Position numbers and translations under genes: made by a program
Notes under the pieces: generated by a model
Seen by the model: the letters and a program-made list of their open reading frames with translations, nothing else
Told to the model about the DNA's origin: nothing
Database searches by the model: none
Assembly: GCA_020630775.1 (NCBI GenBank)
Contig: JAHDIN010000005.1
Span: forward strand, 1 to 64,000
DNA from: Saprospiraceae bacterium
Lineage (GTDB): Bacteria; Bacteroidota; Bacteroidia; Chitinophagales; Saprospiraceae
Reading direction: 5' to 3'
Length of the DNA stretch: 64,000 nt
Shown: one piece after another, positions 35,690-45,478 of the stretch
Position numbering within the stretch: the first letter of the stretch is position 1
Layout of the letters: each line of letters begins with the position of its first letter

Positions 35690-37069
35690 TTAATAGTTTT
35701 GGGCGTCACTAATAGCTTTCTTAAGGGCGCCTAATTTGTTATTTACTTCTTGTAGTTCTTTTTCTTCGTTTGAGTCTATGACTATACCTGCGCCTGCTTG
35801 ATAATGTAGTTTGTTATTTATAGCTAAAAAGGATCTAATTAAAATGGCCTGATTGATATCACCATTTAAGCCAAGCATGCCAATAGCGCCTCCATAGAAA
35901 CCTCTCTTAGTATTTTCTAGTTTATCAATTATTTGCATCGCTTTATATTTCGGTGCACCAGATAGCGTCCCTGCCGGAAAGGTATCTGCATATACTTTTA
36001 AAGCATCATTTTTATCTTTTAGTTTACCTTCTACTATTGAGGTAAGGTGAATTACATGACTGAAGTATTGAATTTCTTTTAGCTTTTTTACATGTACATT
36101 CTTGGCGTGTCTACTTAAGTCGTTTCTTGCTAAGTCTACGAGCATGACATGTTCTGCATTTTCCTTTGGGTCTTTTCTTAATGCTTCTGCTTGCTCCAAA
36201 TCTGTGGCATGATGCCCTGTTCTTTTAAATGTCCCCGCTATGGGATGAATTTCTGCAAATTGATTTGAGATAACAATTTGTGCTTCAGGAGAAGAACCAA
36301 AGATTCTGTAATCACCATATTCAAAGAAGTACAGGTATGGACTAGGGTTGATAGATCTTAGTCTTCGGTAAACATTAAATACATCGCCTTGATAAGATTG
36401 GTTAAATGCCCTTGAAAGGACTATTTGGAATATATCTCCTCTTTGCAAATGCTCTTTGGCTACACGGATATTATTCTTAAATGTTTCTCCGTCAATATTG
36501 CTGCCTTCTTCTCCAGTAATTTTAAAATCAAAAGTGAGGACATCTTGATAGTTTAATTGCTGTATGATTTTATCTATTTGACTTTCTTCACTATCCGAAA
36601 GGTACTCTCTGATTTCTAGAGTAGAATGATGATGGTCGAAGATGAGAATGTATTTGTAAAAGTCATATCTCAAGACCGGCGTACCAAGATCTGCTTTTGC
36701 ATCATTTAGTTCAATAGTTTCAAAAAACTCTACAGATTCAAAATTTGAATAGCCAAAAATACCGTCAGAGCCGTCTTGTTCATCTATTTCAATTTGATCA
36801 ATAAAAGCATCTATTTGATTCAGGACTGTATGCTTTGAAAGACCAGATTGGTTGGTCTCTTTTTGATTGTATGCAATAAAGCTATTGTCTTTAATCCTGA
36901 TTCCCTCGAGTGCCTTAAAGCATATAAAAGATCGGCTATTTTCCTTAGAGGAATAGTCGGAACTCTCTAACAAAAGTACTTGATGATATTTTTGTCTCAG
37001 TTTTAGGAATGTCCCAACAGGCGTGTAGAGGTCACTTAATATGCGTTTAGTATGCTTTGTGTATTTCAT
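35690..37069 (-). CDS. trpE: anthranilate synthase component I
   Basis: A 459-residue chorismate-utilising enzyme making anthranilate with TrpG. The LLES element near residues 33-37 (VLLLESSDYS) is the tryptophan feedback site, so the enzyme should be inhibited by tryptophan. The catalytic part holds FGSSPEAQIV, IAGTFKRTG, LVDLARNDL, FPAGTLSGAPKYKA and YQAGAGIV. First structural gene of the operon, 78 bp downstream of the leader-peptide stop codon and 13 bp downstream of the terminator hairpin's T-run. Confidence 0.97.
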   Translation of the reverse strand: MKYTKHTKRILSDLYTPVGTFLKLRQKYHQVLLLESSDYSSKENSRSFICFKALEGIRIKDNSFIAYNQKETNQSGLSKHTVLNQIDAFIDQIEIDEQDGSDGIFGYSNFESVEFFETIELNDAKADLGTPVLRYDFYKYILIFDHHHSTLEIREYLSDSEESQIDKIIQQLNYQDVLTFDFKITGEEGSNIDGETFKNNIRVAKEHLQRGDIFQIVLSRAFNQSYQGDVFNVYRRLRSINPSPYLYFFEYGDYRIFGSSPEAQIVISNQFAEIHPIAGTFKRTGHHATDLEQAEALRKDPKENAEHVMLVDLARNDLSRHAKNVHVKKLKEIQYFSHVIHLTSIVEGKLKDKNDALKVYADTFPAGTLSGAPKYKAMQIIDKLENTKRGFYGGAIGMLGLNGDINQAILIRSFLAINNKLHYQAGAGIVIDSNEEKELQEVNNKLGALKKAISDAQNY

Positions 37070-37082
37070 TTAGTTTAATTCT

Positions 37083-37122
37083 AAAAAACAGAAAAGGCTT
37101 GTCGGGTGTCGACAAGCCTTTT
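37083..37122 (-). terminator. trp attenuator terminator hairpin
   Basis: A perfect 13-bp stem (37092-37104 with 37110-37122) with a 5-nt loop. On the minus strand it is followed after three bases by six T (37088-37083), and trpE begins 13 bp later. Together with the Trp-rich leader peptide upstream, this is the terminator of a transcription attenuator. It could also end read-through from the AsmA-like gene. Confidence 0.88.
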
Positions 37123-37147
37123 ATATATTGTTAATACTGATAATAAG

Positions 37148-37210
37148 CTACATCTTACCCAAATTGTGAGTATAAATGCACCACCACCATGTATTTGTAA
37201 TTCTTCGCAT
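37148..37210 (-). CDS. trpL: trp operon leader peptide with three consecutive Trp codons
   Basis: A 20-codon reading frame, MRRITNTWWWCIYTHNLGKM, ending in TAG. The three TGG codons lie together at 37181-37189. Tryptophan is the rarest residue, and three in a row directly upstream of trpE, ahead of a strong terminator (37083-37122), is the hallmark of ribosome-stalling attenuation. When charged tRNA-Trp is scarce the ribosome should stall here and allow read-through into trpEGDCFBA. The antiterminator pairing was not resolved by eye. Confidence 0.88.
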   Translation of the reverse strand: MRRITNTWWWCIYTHNLGKM

Positions 37211-37214
37211 GATT

Positions 37215-37222
37215 CAAATCTA
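37215..37222 (-). promoter_or_regulatory. -7 box TAGATTTG of the trp operon
   Basis: An exact TAnnTTTG match between the AsmA-like stop and the leader peptide, ending 4 bp before the leader ATG. Transcription would start at or beside the ATG, giving a leaderless or nearly leaderless leader-peptide mRNA. No -33 TTTG was found at the usual spacing. Confidence 0.5.
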
Positions 37223-37242
37223 TATCAATCTCAATAATTTTC

Positions 37243-40200
37243 CTAATCTTTTTTCTTCTTTTTAAATGGATTCCATCCATCTAACTTAGCTTTAATCGAA
37301 TCAGCTTCAGATTTGCCGCTGTCTTTCAAAAGTCCTCCAAGTTTATCTTCCAAGATACTACCTAGGGTGTCTGTGACTTCTCCAGCAACTGTAGAATCAA
37401 TTCTATTTTTGATTTCTTCTTTTACAATGTCTTTGGCCTCATCAGTCTTTTTCTCTAACTCAGATTTCGCTACTGCTTTTAAAGTATCTGTCTTCTCTTT
37501 GACAACTGCAGTAACTGTATCCTTTAATGCCTCAGTTCGTTTTTCAGCTTCTTGCTGAAGGGTGTCCATCAATATTTCTTTTTGTTTGTTGACTTCATCT
37601 GCAACGACTTGTTTTAAGGTTTTACCACCGCTGCCTACAGGTATTATTTTTACTTTTGGTTTTAGTATTGTGCCAGTTAGGAAAATATCTAGGTAAACAT
37701 AGTCTCCCAATGAAATATCAACACCTCGGCTCTTAGCTTGCTTTTCTATTTCTGACATTCCCATTTCCAAGGTCTTGCCTAATTGTGCTTTACTGAGTTT
37801 TTCACGAGGTATTTTGGCATTTATCGTATAGTCTAAATTTTGATCTATGGAATGTCGACCTCCAACATTGAAATTCATACCGTCGAATTCATAGTCATGA
37901 GGTTTTAAAATAACGTATCCATCTTTAACTTCAAACCAGTTTTTAGAATCTTTAATATTGACATTTTTGAAAGAGGATATGCCTAATTGATCTCCAATGT
38001 TTTGTAGTGGTTTAAAGCCATCAATAGTTCCTTGGATAGTTTCCATGAAGCCCGAAGCATCAATCTTGAATAGATCCGGCATCATATCTTTCTTTAGTGG
38101 TCCTTCAATAACTAGGGTAGAGTTGAAGACCCCATTGATGTATTGAGCCAAAGGTGCTAGAATTTTGAAAGTTTCATTCTTTTCAATGAATCGTCCAAAA
38201 TTCATATTGCTTATATCATATTTAAAGTTGAATAATGGGTTGCCTAAATCACTGCTATCGTAAGCACCTTCAAAATTGAATTTACCTTCGAACATATGTG
38301 CTACACCATTGGTTAGAGCAGCTATACCATCTTCGACATCTATTTTTCCAGATACTTTATTTAATACATAGTCATCATAAATTACTTCTCCAATTTCTGG
38401 ATATATCTCTAGATCGAAATTTTTAGGCACTTCGACAACGCCATCTATCTCTTCTGAGGATCCTGACTCATTCATGTATTTGTTTGTATTCAATTTGTCA
38501 GTTTCAAAAAACAATTCTCCAGTCAATGTCTTTTCTTCAAATACAAAATCTATGATGTTGTTGAATTTTCCTCTCATTGCACTTGGAGAATTATCAAGCT
38601 TGAATGCTGAATTATTTATAGCAAGTGCGTTTTGGTCATAGCTGATATTTGTACTGAGATTTTTGATGTCATAATTTTCGTAACGAATGTCTTCAATAGA
38701 AAACTGTCCATCCAGTTTGTAATTCTTGAATGTGTCATAATTGCTTGTAATTGTATCAGAACTTGTTTGTTCTTTACTTGACCAAGCGTACAACTCATCT
38801 AGGTCAAGTAGCTTGCTAATACTCTTTATTTTAGTTGTGACCAATTGATCACTTCCAAGAGCATTCAAAGGATTGATGACATCTATATCTCCATTGAAAT
38901 CACTTTTGCCAATAGTTAAGTTATTGAATGAACTGTTGATTTTAGAAGGATTCAGTTCAGCATCAAAATTGTTTAGATTTATAGCCAACTCGTCATAAAT
39001 TAAATCTACATTCTCTCCTTTTACAGAGCCATCAAAATCTATGTTTGTATAATTACTGCTTTCTATGTCGCTCTGTCTCGCATCAATTTTGAAGTCAGAG
39101 TTGATAATGCCAGACCTTATGTCATATTCAGGAATAGGGAATGCTTCAGAAAATTTCTTGAGATCTATTGTTCCAATATTAGAAGCTTTAATGTGTGCAT
39201 TGTTAAAAATGTTATTAACTATCAAATCTCCTTTCATCTCATCGCCATCAATATTGAAGTTGTAGGTAGGTATATTGACTGATAGGTCATTCCATGCACC
39301 TTCATTAGCGGTTACGCCCATTTTTAGGTCAATGTCTTCTATCGGGTATTTTAGTGCAGGATACTTGACTTGACCGTTGTCTAAGTTGATATCAAAATTA
39401 ACTTTTGGGAAGGTGCCTTTGTCTGCCAAGTATTTTCCATTGATAAGTCCTTTTATAGACCCAGTTCCTTTTGAAGAAATATTTTCAAAGTCCTTTGAAA
39501 AAGCATTAGGTATCAATGACAAAATTGAGGCAACGGAGTTATTAATAGCATTTAGTTTTAAGTCAAAATCAAATCCCTCATCTAATATTGTTGTAGTACC
39601 AACTATCTCGAAATGTAGACCATTAAGTTTAACTAAGTTTTCTTTGATAGTATAAACGTTTTGGTCAAGATCGATACCTAATTTAAGATCAGCATTTAGT
39701 TTTGCATTTTTCATATAAGGAATAGCGCCGTTATAAACACTGATTTCTTCTATGTCTGTTTCTGTATCCAGATCAAAAACGACGTTTTTGAATGCACCTC
39801 TTCCTGAGTGATTTATATCAGAGAGTACAGCTTTTGAATTTGATGTTTTATCGATATAAGAAAATTGGCCGTCTCTAATTTCATAGTATTCAATATTACC
39901 AAAGAGATCATTGTCTGAAGAGCTGTTGGCTGTTTCTTTTGTAATGTCATAATTAGCCTTTCCGTCTTCATTGACCTTTATATTTATGACTGGTCTGTCT
40001 AATAGAATTTCGCTGACAGTGATGCCTTCGCTTGATTTGATTATTGACTTCCAATCTGTAGCTAGGTATATTTCGTCGGCTTTCATTAAATTTTGACCTT
40101 CAAATGCGTCTACTCCTGTTAGGCTAGGCTGCGAAATCTCGATAGAGATTTTAGGAAATGCTTTAAATAATGAAAGATCAAGATCACTAAAATCCAATTC

Positions 40201-40332
40201 TGCATCTATGTTTTTGTTAGCCTCTTTTTTTATCGCTTCAGCGATTTGATCCTTAAAAAGAATAGGTGCTAGTAACAATAAAACGATGAGTGCTACAAAC
40301 AACCAGAATAATATTTTAAAAAATTTCTTCAT
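37243..40332 (-). CDS. AsmA-like (AsmA/TamB-superfamily) envelope protein
   Basis: A 1029-residue protein with one N-terminal membrane helix (FFKILFWLFVALIVLLLLAPILF, about 4-26). A long beta-rich AsmA-type body follows: the DLSLFKAFPKISIEISQPSLTG opening is characteristic of Bacteroidota AsmA proteins, and an AsmA_2-like C-terminal part runs to about residue 910. The last 120 residues are a lysine/glutamate coiled coil ending in NPFKKKKKD. Relatives form hydrophobic bridges thought to carry phospholipids between membranes. Single gene upstream of the trp leader; a distant -7-like box lies at 40474-40481. Confidence 0.88.
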   Translation of the reverse strand: MKKFFKILFWLFVALIVLLLLAPILFKDQIAEAIKKEANKNIDAELDFSDLDLSLFKAFPKISIEISQPSLTGVDAFEGQNLMKADEIYLATDWKSIIKSSEGITVSEILLDRPVINIKVNEDGKANYDITKETANSSSDNDLFGNIEYYEIRDGQFSYIDKTSNSKAVLSDINHSGRGAFKNVVFDLDTETDIEEISVYNGAIPYMKNAKLNADLKLGIDLDQNVYTIKENLVKLNGLHFEIVGTTTILDEGFDFDLKLNAINNSVASILSLIPNAFSKDFENISSKGTGSIKGLINGKYLADKGTFPKVNFDINLDNGQVKYPALKYPIEDIDLKMGVTANEGAWNDLSVNIPTYNFNIDGDEMKGDLIVNNIFNNAHIKASNIGTIDLKKFSEAFPIPEYDIRSGIINSDFKIDARQSDIESSNYTNIDFDGSVKGENVDLIYDELAINLNNFDAELNPSKINSSFNNLTIGKSDFNGDIDVINPLNALGSDQLVTTKIKSISKLLDLDELYAWSSKEQTSSDTITSNYDTFKNYKLDGQFSIEDIRYENYDIKNLSTNISYDQNALAINNSAFKLDNSPSAMRGKFNNIIDFVFEEKTLTGELFFETDKLNTNKYMNESGSSEEIDGVVEVPKNFDLEIYPEIGEVIYDDYVLNKVSGKIDVEDGIAALTNGVAHMFEGKFNFEGAYDSSDLGNPLFNFKYDISNMNFGRFIEKNETFKILAPLAQYINGVFNSTLVIEGPLKKDMMPDLFKIDASGFMETIQGTIDGFKPLQNIGDQLGISSFKNVNIKDSKNWFEVKDGYVILKPHDYEFDGMNFNVGGRHSIDQNLDYTINAKIPREKLSKAQLGKTLEMGMSEIEKQAKSRGVDISLGDYVYLDIFLTGTILKPKVKIIPVGSGGKTLKQVVADEVNKQKEILMDTLQQEAEKRTEALKDTVTAVVKEKTDTLKAVAKSELEKKTDEAKDIVKEEIKNRIDSTVAGEVTDTLGSILEDKLGGLLKDSGKSEADSIKAKLDGWNPFKKKKKD

Positions 40333-40489
40333 ATTGCTTCTTTTCTGCTAAATGTTAAAGCTTATAACGGTATGATAATCTTAATTACTCCGAAATTCAC
40401 CAAATTATGATTTTCTTAAGGCAAAAAACGGTGAAAACCCTTTTGAGTGCTCAGTATTTCCCCTTAAAAATTGCAAATATATCACCAGC

Positions 40490-41941
40490 TTGACTGCTAT
40501 TTTAGACATACGTGATTTAAACCTTTATATAGGTCCAAATAAAAGCAAGTATCATATTTTAAAGGATATTAATTGTGTTTTTATAAAAGGGAATATTAGT
40601 GCTGTTGTTGGCGCTTCTGGCAGCGGTAAAAGTATGTTTCTGAGGTCGCTTCTTAATCTCTTTGATACTTTTGACCATTGTCAAATTGAAGGACATATCC
40701 TTTTTCATAAAAAAGAAAGCGTAGCCGATATATTACAGTTATCAAATCAAGATTTATCTGATTATAGGGCAAAGCAAGTCGGTATTGTGTTTCAGCAATC
40801 TGCGAGTGTTTTAAATCCAAGTCAAAAGATTGGACAACAGTTGGTGGATTGTTTGTGGGCGGAAGGATTGTCAAAAAAGGATAAGCGCGATAAGGCAAAA
40901 GGGTACTTAGAATCTGTAGAATTGAGTGATTCAGATAGGTATTTTAATGCTTATCCCCATCAATTATCAGGGGGAGAGATTCAACGGGTCCTTATTTCAA
41001 TGGCTCTAATTACAGAACCAGAATTAGTTTTAGCCGATGAGCCGTTTTCTAATCTTGATGAAGCGACAAGAAATGAGATTGTGGCTTTATTGTTAGAAAA
41101 GCAGAATAAGGAAAAGTTCACACTGATTATTTCTTCTCATGACTTGGCTTTTTGTCGAAGATATGCTGATGACATTTTTCAAATGGATAATGGTCACTTA
41201 AGTGCTTATGAATCCAAAAAGGATATGTCGTTTTCTTGGCCCAAGAGGAATGAGGCATTAACGAAGCCATTCATAGAATTAAAGTCGGTTACGAAAAAAT
41301 ATAAACATGGAGGAGTATTAAGCTTTAAGAAAAAAACTGTAGAAGTACTTCATGATTTTTCTATGTCTATACTTAAAGGTGAGGTTTTGGGCTTGGTGGG
41401 TCCCTCTGGGTCTGGTAAATCGACAATTGCAAATATTCTTTGTGGTTTAGATGTAAACTATAAAGGCCAGTATTTTTTCGATAACCAAAACATTGGTCGA
41501 TATAGCCAGTCTCAAATGAATGCATTTCGAAAAAAATGTCAAATCGTTTTTCAAGATCCACTTAAATCATTAGCGCCACATTTAACAATTTATAATCAAC
41601 TTAAGGATGTAATCAATGCTATGCAATTAGATGAAGGTGATAAAGAGCTTTATGAAATGACTGAAACGTTTAAGCTCTCGAAGGATTTATTAAATAAACT
41701 GCCAAGACAATTATCGGGCGGTCAACGACAAAGATTTATGGTCATTAAGGCCTTGTTGCCTCATCCTGAGTTTTTAATTTGTGATGAGATACTTTCATCG
41801 TTAGATGGTCAGAATAAAGATGTCATTTTGAAAGTTTTGTGTGAACGGAATGTTAATAAAGATTTAACTATCCTGTATATATCGCATAATATGGCGCAAG
41901 TCGATGATATTTGTGATAGAATTATTCAAATAAACTCCTAG
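40490..41941 (+). CDS. fused double-ATPase of a peptide/nickel-type ABC transporter
   Basis: A 483-residue protein with two ABC ATPase domains in one chain, DppD-DppF or YejF-like. Domain 1: Walker A GASGSGKS (41-48), signature LSGGEIQRV, Walker B LVLADEPFSNLD. Domain 2: Walker A GPSGSGKS, signature LSGGQRQRF, Walker B FLICDEILSSLD. The start is TTG at 40490, since no ATG occurs nearby in frame and MTAILDIRDLNL is a normal ATPase beginning. No permease or binding protein is adjacent, so its membrane partners must be encoded elsewhere. Confidence 0.9.
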   Translation: MTAILDIRDLNLYIGPNKSKYHILKDINCVFIKGNISAVVGASGSGKSMFLRSLLNLFDTFDHCQIEGHILFHKKESVADILQLSNQDLSDYRAKQVGIVFQQSASVLNPSQKIGQQLVDCLWAEGLSKKDKRDKAKGYLESVELSDSDRYFNAYPHQLSGGEIQRVLISMALITEPELVLADEPFSNLDEATRNEIVALLLEKQNKEKFTLIISSHDLAFCRRYADDIFQMDNGHLSAYESKKDMSFSWPKRNEALTKPFIELKSVTKKYKHGGVLSFKKKTVEVLHDFSMSILKGEVLGLVGPSGSGKSTIANILCGLDVNYKGQYFFDNQNIGRYSQSQMNAFRKKCQIVFQDPLKSLAPHLTIYNQLKDVINAMQLDEGDKELYEMTETFKLSKDLLNKLPRQLSGGQRQRFMVIKALLPHPEFLICDEILSSLDGQNKDVILKVLCERNVNKDLTILYISHNMAQVDDICDRIIQINS

Positions 41942-42124
41942 GTTTTATATGTCTGTTTAATATTTACCTAGATTTATTAGAAAATGTTTTAATATACTCG
42001 ATATTATTAGATGAATTTTAGGTTGAAGTAGGTGCGAAAATAGAGCAGATCGAAAAGTTCATCCCCATGTAACCTTTATTGGTATATTAACGTTTGATTA
42101 TTATAGACGTTCAAATTCCTACAG

Positions 42125-42343
42125 ATGAAAAAATCTACTTTTAATCGCCTTCTTGCTATTTGTATCGGTGTTTCCCTTATTTGCACTGCTTATATCTCAC
42201 ACACCAAGAATCAATTGGATGCTAATTTAGATAGCGAAGTGGAGGATTTAGAGATACCACAATCTAACTCAACTTTAAAAAGTGCTAAGATTTTTAGTCT
42301 GAAGTTAGATGAAGTATTAAGAAAAATAGTGAATGCTTATTAA
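42125..42343 (+). CDS. small single-pass or secreted hypothetical protein
   Basis: A 72-residue protein with an N-terminal hydrophobic segment (LLAICIGVSLICTAYI, 9-24) and an acidic, then basic tail. Its stop codon overlaps the fmt stop on the other strand. No family recognised. The plausible membrane or signal segment and clean ATG argue that it is real, but it is short. Confidence 0.5.
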   Translation: MKKSTFNRLLAICIGVSLICTAYISHTKNQLDANLDSEVEDLEIPQSNSTLKSAKIFSLKLDEVLRKIVNAY

Positions 42344-43269
42344 TTAGCTTCAGCATTTAAGTCTACAGTATATCCATTAAGCCAATCTTTTACGGACATC
42401 TTCTTTTTACCTGTCATCTGTAATTCATCCAAGTAAATACTTCCATCTTTACAGTAGATTTTAAAGTAAGATTTTTGATCAGTTTCAACAGTGCCTGTTG
42501 ATTTACTGTGCGTTTCAATTTTAAAGTTGCTCTTATATACTTTTATTTTCTTACCAGTAAGATTAAACCAAGCGCATGGATATTGGCTAAGGCCTCTTAT
42601 TAAGTTGTGAATAGATTGAGCACTTTTGGAGAAGTCTATTTTGGTGTTATCAGGATTTAATTTAGGAGCATGTGTGGCAGCTGTGTCTTCTTGAGCATGT
42701 AGATCAATTTGTCCTAATTCTATGCCTTTCACCGTTTCATATATAACATCAGCTGCAATAAATTTCATTCGATCATGCACTGCAGTTGCATTATCGCTAG
42801 GGTAGATTTTTATTCTTTTTTGTATAGCTATGGACCCCGTATCTATTTCATGCTTTAGCTTGAAACTTGTTACACCAGTTTCTTGATCTCCATTAATTAT
42901 AGACCAATTTATCGGAGCAGCACCTCTGTACTTTGGTAATAAAGAACCATGAAGATTATATGTCCCTAAAGGTGGCATATTCCAAACTACTTCAGGAAGC
43001 ATTCTGAATGCAACTACAATTTGCAGATCTGCTTTCAAAGATCGGAGCTCTTCAACAAATTGTTTATTCTTAAGATTAGGTGGTTGAAGGATGTTTATTC
43101 CTTTTAATTGTGCAAACTTTTTTACGGCAGACTCAATTTTAACTTTTCTGCCTCTGCCGCCCCATTTATCCGTAGAAGTTATGACTCCGGCAATATCATA
43201 GCCCGCATTATATAGAATTTCCAGCGTCGGTACTGCAAATTCTGGTGTTCCCATGAAAATAATCCTCAT
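42340..43269 (-). CDS. fmt: methionyl-tRNA formyltransferase
   Basis: A 309-residue enzyme that formylates Met-tRNAi with 10-formyl-THF. N-terminus RIIFMGTPEFAVPTLEIL. The formyltransferase core has the catalytic Asn/His/Asp context in YNLHGSLLPKYRGAAPINWSI and GDQETGVTSFKL. The C-terminal OB-fold domain (about 205-309) includes IRGLSQYPCAWF. The length fits. No def gene beside it. Confidence 0.97.
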   Translation of the reverse strand: MRIIFMGTPEFAVPTLEILYNAGYDIAGVITSTDKWGGRGRKVKIESAVKKFAQLKGINILQPPNLKNKQFVEELRSLKADLQIVVAFRMLPEVVWNMPPLGTYNLHGSLLPKYRGAAPINWSIINGDQETGVTSFKLKHEIDTGSIAIQKRIKIYPSDNATAVHDRMKFIAADVIYETVKGIELGQIDLHAQEDTAATHAPKLNPDNTKIDFSKSAQSIHNLIRGLSQYPCAWFNLTGKKIKVYKSNFKIETHSKSTGTVETDQKSYFKIYCKDGSIYLDELQMTGKKKMSVKDWLNGYTVDLNAEAN

Positions 43270-43341
43270 TTTAAAGCGCTACTCTTTATTTAAAGCCAAT
43301 AAAATTATAATTTTCGATTCCTTTAATAACATCCTGTTCTC

Positions 43342-44877
43342 ATGAAATACATATTATCCCTTATCTTGATATGTTTCCTATCTTCTTATGCTTACTCACA
43401 AAACGTTATTATTGATGGCTATACCTTTGAAACTGGTAACAGAGGGTATATCGCCAATGCGAAGGTAACAGTTAAAAGTGGAGATAAAGTTTTAAAAACC
43501 TCTATTGCAGATAATGAAGGTCATTTTGTTATCACTGTTCCAGAAAAAAGCGATTATACCTTGGAGGTCACCGCTGACTTGTATGAAGATTTAATCATGC
43601 AAGTTAGTGGCAGTTCAAAAAATTCAGAAGGCAAGATATTTACCAAGGTTCAAATGAAAAGATTGCCAGGTTATTTATTCGAGGTAACCTTAGCAGATTC
43701 CAGAAAAGACGAGAATGTGGTCGTAGATGCGATACAAGGGGCTAGAATTGATGTTTTTAATAACACCACCTTTGAGGAAGTATTTGTTTTATATGACCAT
43801 CCTGATCCTCAATTTCAAGTACCATTATTTAAAGGTAATCACTATACTGTTTTGGTTAGAAAGGAAGGGTATATAGCAAAGCGTATTGAAGCATTCGTTG
43901 ATGTAGAAGGATGTATTCTTTGTTTTGAAGGGCTTGGAACAATTACACCTGGCGTAGCTGATAATTTAAGTCGAGGTAATCAAATTGGTGTTCTATTAGC
44001 TAATGTGTCACTTGAGAAAGTATTCTCTGGAAAGACAATTGTTCTTAAGGATTTGTACTATGATTTTGCTAAAGCTTTTTTGAAGCCTGGTGCTAAGAAA
44101 GAATTAGACAAGCTTGTCTTATTAATGAATGATAACCCAGAGATTAAAGTAGAATTGGGTGCCCATACCGATTCAAGAGGGGCTGCGGATAAAAATCAAA
44201 CACTATCGCAAAGAAGAGCTCAAAATGCAGTGAATTATTTAGTTAAAAAAGGTATTGCTGAAGAACGCATTATCGCTTATGGTTATGGTGAAACGCAATT
44301 GAGAAATGAATGCAAAGATGGGGTGCAATGTACTGAAACTGAACATGCATATAATAGACGGACTGAGCTTAAGATTCTTGATGTTGCTAAGACAGAGGAA
44401 CGTGTAAAATCTCTAGCAGAATTAAAAATGCTTGAAAAGGGTGAAAAGGAATTGGCAGACTTCGCTTTTTCGGGAGTGGTAGAAGTGAAAGATGATGAAA
44501 CATTAGAAGAGGCTCAAGAGGCAAAGGAAGCTATGGATAAGGTCATTGAAAGTGAAGTGAAGCCATTAGAAATAGAGGAAGAAGTAGTTGAAGCGTCAGC
44601 AGTGAATTCTGATAAGGTCAGTAGTGAAATGACAGATAAAGATTTAATTTTTTATAAGATTATCATCCATAGTTCAGCTGAACCATTGTCAAAAACAGAC
44701 AAGTTATATACGACTCATTCAGATCTCATAGAAGTGAAAACAGATAACGAGTATAAATATCTTGTTGGTAATTTCGAAGGATTAAAGGAGGTAAGTAACT
44801 ATCTAAATACGACGATTAAAATGGTCTATCCCAAAGCACAGATAGTTAAATTTAAAGATGGTCAAATTATAAAGTAA
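43342..44877 (+). CDS. OmpA-family protein with Cna/CarboxypepD-like and SPOR-like ends
   Basis: A 511-residue protein with a signal peptide (MKYILSLILICFLSSYAYS). Residues about 22-110 are a carboxypeptidase-regulatory/Cna-B-like domain. The OmpA C-like peptidoglycan-binding domain (about 232-350) holds LYYDFAKAFLKPGAK, GAHTDSRGAADKNQTLSQRRA and YGETQLRN. An acidic coiled linker and a SPOR-like end (YLVGNFEGLKEVSNYLNT, FKDGQIIK) close it. Role: peptidoglycan-linked outer-membrane or periplasmic scaffold. Related Bacteroidota genes often accompany gliding or T9SS components; no such partner is adjacent here. Confidence 0.85.
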   Translation: MKYILSLILICFLSSYAYSQNVIIDGYTFETGNRGYIANAKVTVKSGDKVLKTSIADNEGHFVITVPEKSDYTLEVTADLYEDLIMQVSGSSKNSEGKIFTKVQMKRLPGYLFEVTLADSRKDENVVVDAIQGARIDVFNNTTFEEVFVLYDHPDPQFQVPLFKGNHYTVLVRKEGYIAKRIEAFVDVEGCILCFEGLGTITPGVADNLSRGNQIGVLLANVSLEKVFSGKTIVLKDLYYDFAKAFLKPGAKKELDKLVLLMNDNPEIKVELGAHTDSRGAADKNQTLSQRRAQNAVNYLVKKGIAEERIIAYGYGETQLRNECKDGVQCTETEHAYNRRTELKILDVAKTEERVKSLAELKMLEKGEKELADFAFSGVVEVKDDETLEEAQEAKEAMDKVIESEVKPLEIEEEVVEASAVNSDKVSSEMTDKDLIFYKIIIHSSAEPLSKTDKLYTTHSDLIEVKTDNEYKYLVGNFEGLKEVSNYLNTTIKMVYPKAQIVKFKDGQIIK

Positions 44878-44913
44878 CTATACCATTGAGCTATTTAACC
44901 GCAGTGAAATGTG

Positions 44914-45474
44914 TTAAAAGTTGATGACTAGGTTAAGACCGGGAGAAGGGTCATATAGTCTAAAGCTTACTTCAAGATCATCCTCGACATCAAATTCGAT
45001 AAGATGTCTATCAACAAATGCATCTGCAGCTGCGATGATATGAATACCTGCTAAAATGACCCAAGCGTAGTCTTTATTTTGACGTGCATTATTACGAATT
45101 CTTCTTGTGCTTTCTAAAGTAAGATTGGCATTAATGGTCGGTGGATTACCGCTGACGACACTTCTATACTCGGTGTCCCATGTTTGAAACTGATCTATCC
45201 TATAAATTAAATAATATATACCTGCTACTTCGGCACCTACAAATAAAGGGGCTTTCCACCAACGTTTATTATATGCCTGTCCTGCGCCTGGTATAATAAT
45301 AGAGTAGAGTGCGGCCTTACCTGGATTGCCATCAAACATTTGAAATATGCCATAGCCGTCATCTGTGTCTGTCTGGCCAGGATTTATCTTTTCAACATTG
45401 ATAAGTGTATCACTTTGGCATAGTGCTATTTGGCTAAGCCATAAAGTTGTACAAATTATCAGCGCGTATTTCAC
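44914..45474 (-). CDS. DUF5683 membrane protein
   Basis: A 186-residue protein from a GTG start at 45474, with a signal peptide or N-terminal helix (LIICTTLWLSQIALC). The characteristic DUF5683 core PGKAALYSIIIPGAGQAYNKRWWKAP is split over residues about 50-76; a second helix follows (APLFVGAEVAGIYYLIYRI), and the protein ends LNLVINF. It is encoded downstream of parB, an arrangement common in Bacteroidota. Function unknown. A -7 box ends 4 bp before its GTG, so it may also be transcribed separately. Confidence 0.85.
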   Translation of the reverse strand: MKYALIICTTLWLSQIALCQSDTLINVEKINPGQTDTDDGYGIFQMFDGNPGKAALYSIIIPGAGQAYNKRWWKAPLFVGAEVAGIYYLIYRIDQFQTWDTEYRSVVSGNPPTINANLTLESTRRIRNNARQNKDYAWVILAGIHIIAAADAFVDRHLIEFDVEDDLEVSFRLYDPSPGLNLVINF

Positions 45475-45478
45475 AAAT

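Noticed and set aside
36992-37069. Terminator at 37083-37122 as only the end of the AsmA-like gene
   Set aside because: The Trp-rich leader peptide lies between the AsmA-like stop and the hairpin, which fits attenuation better; a double role remains possible.
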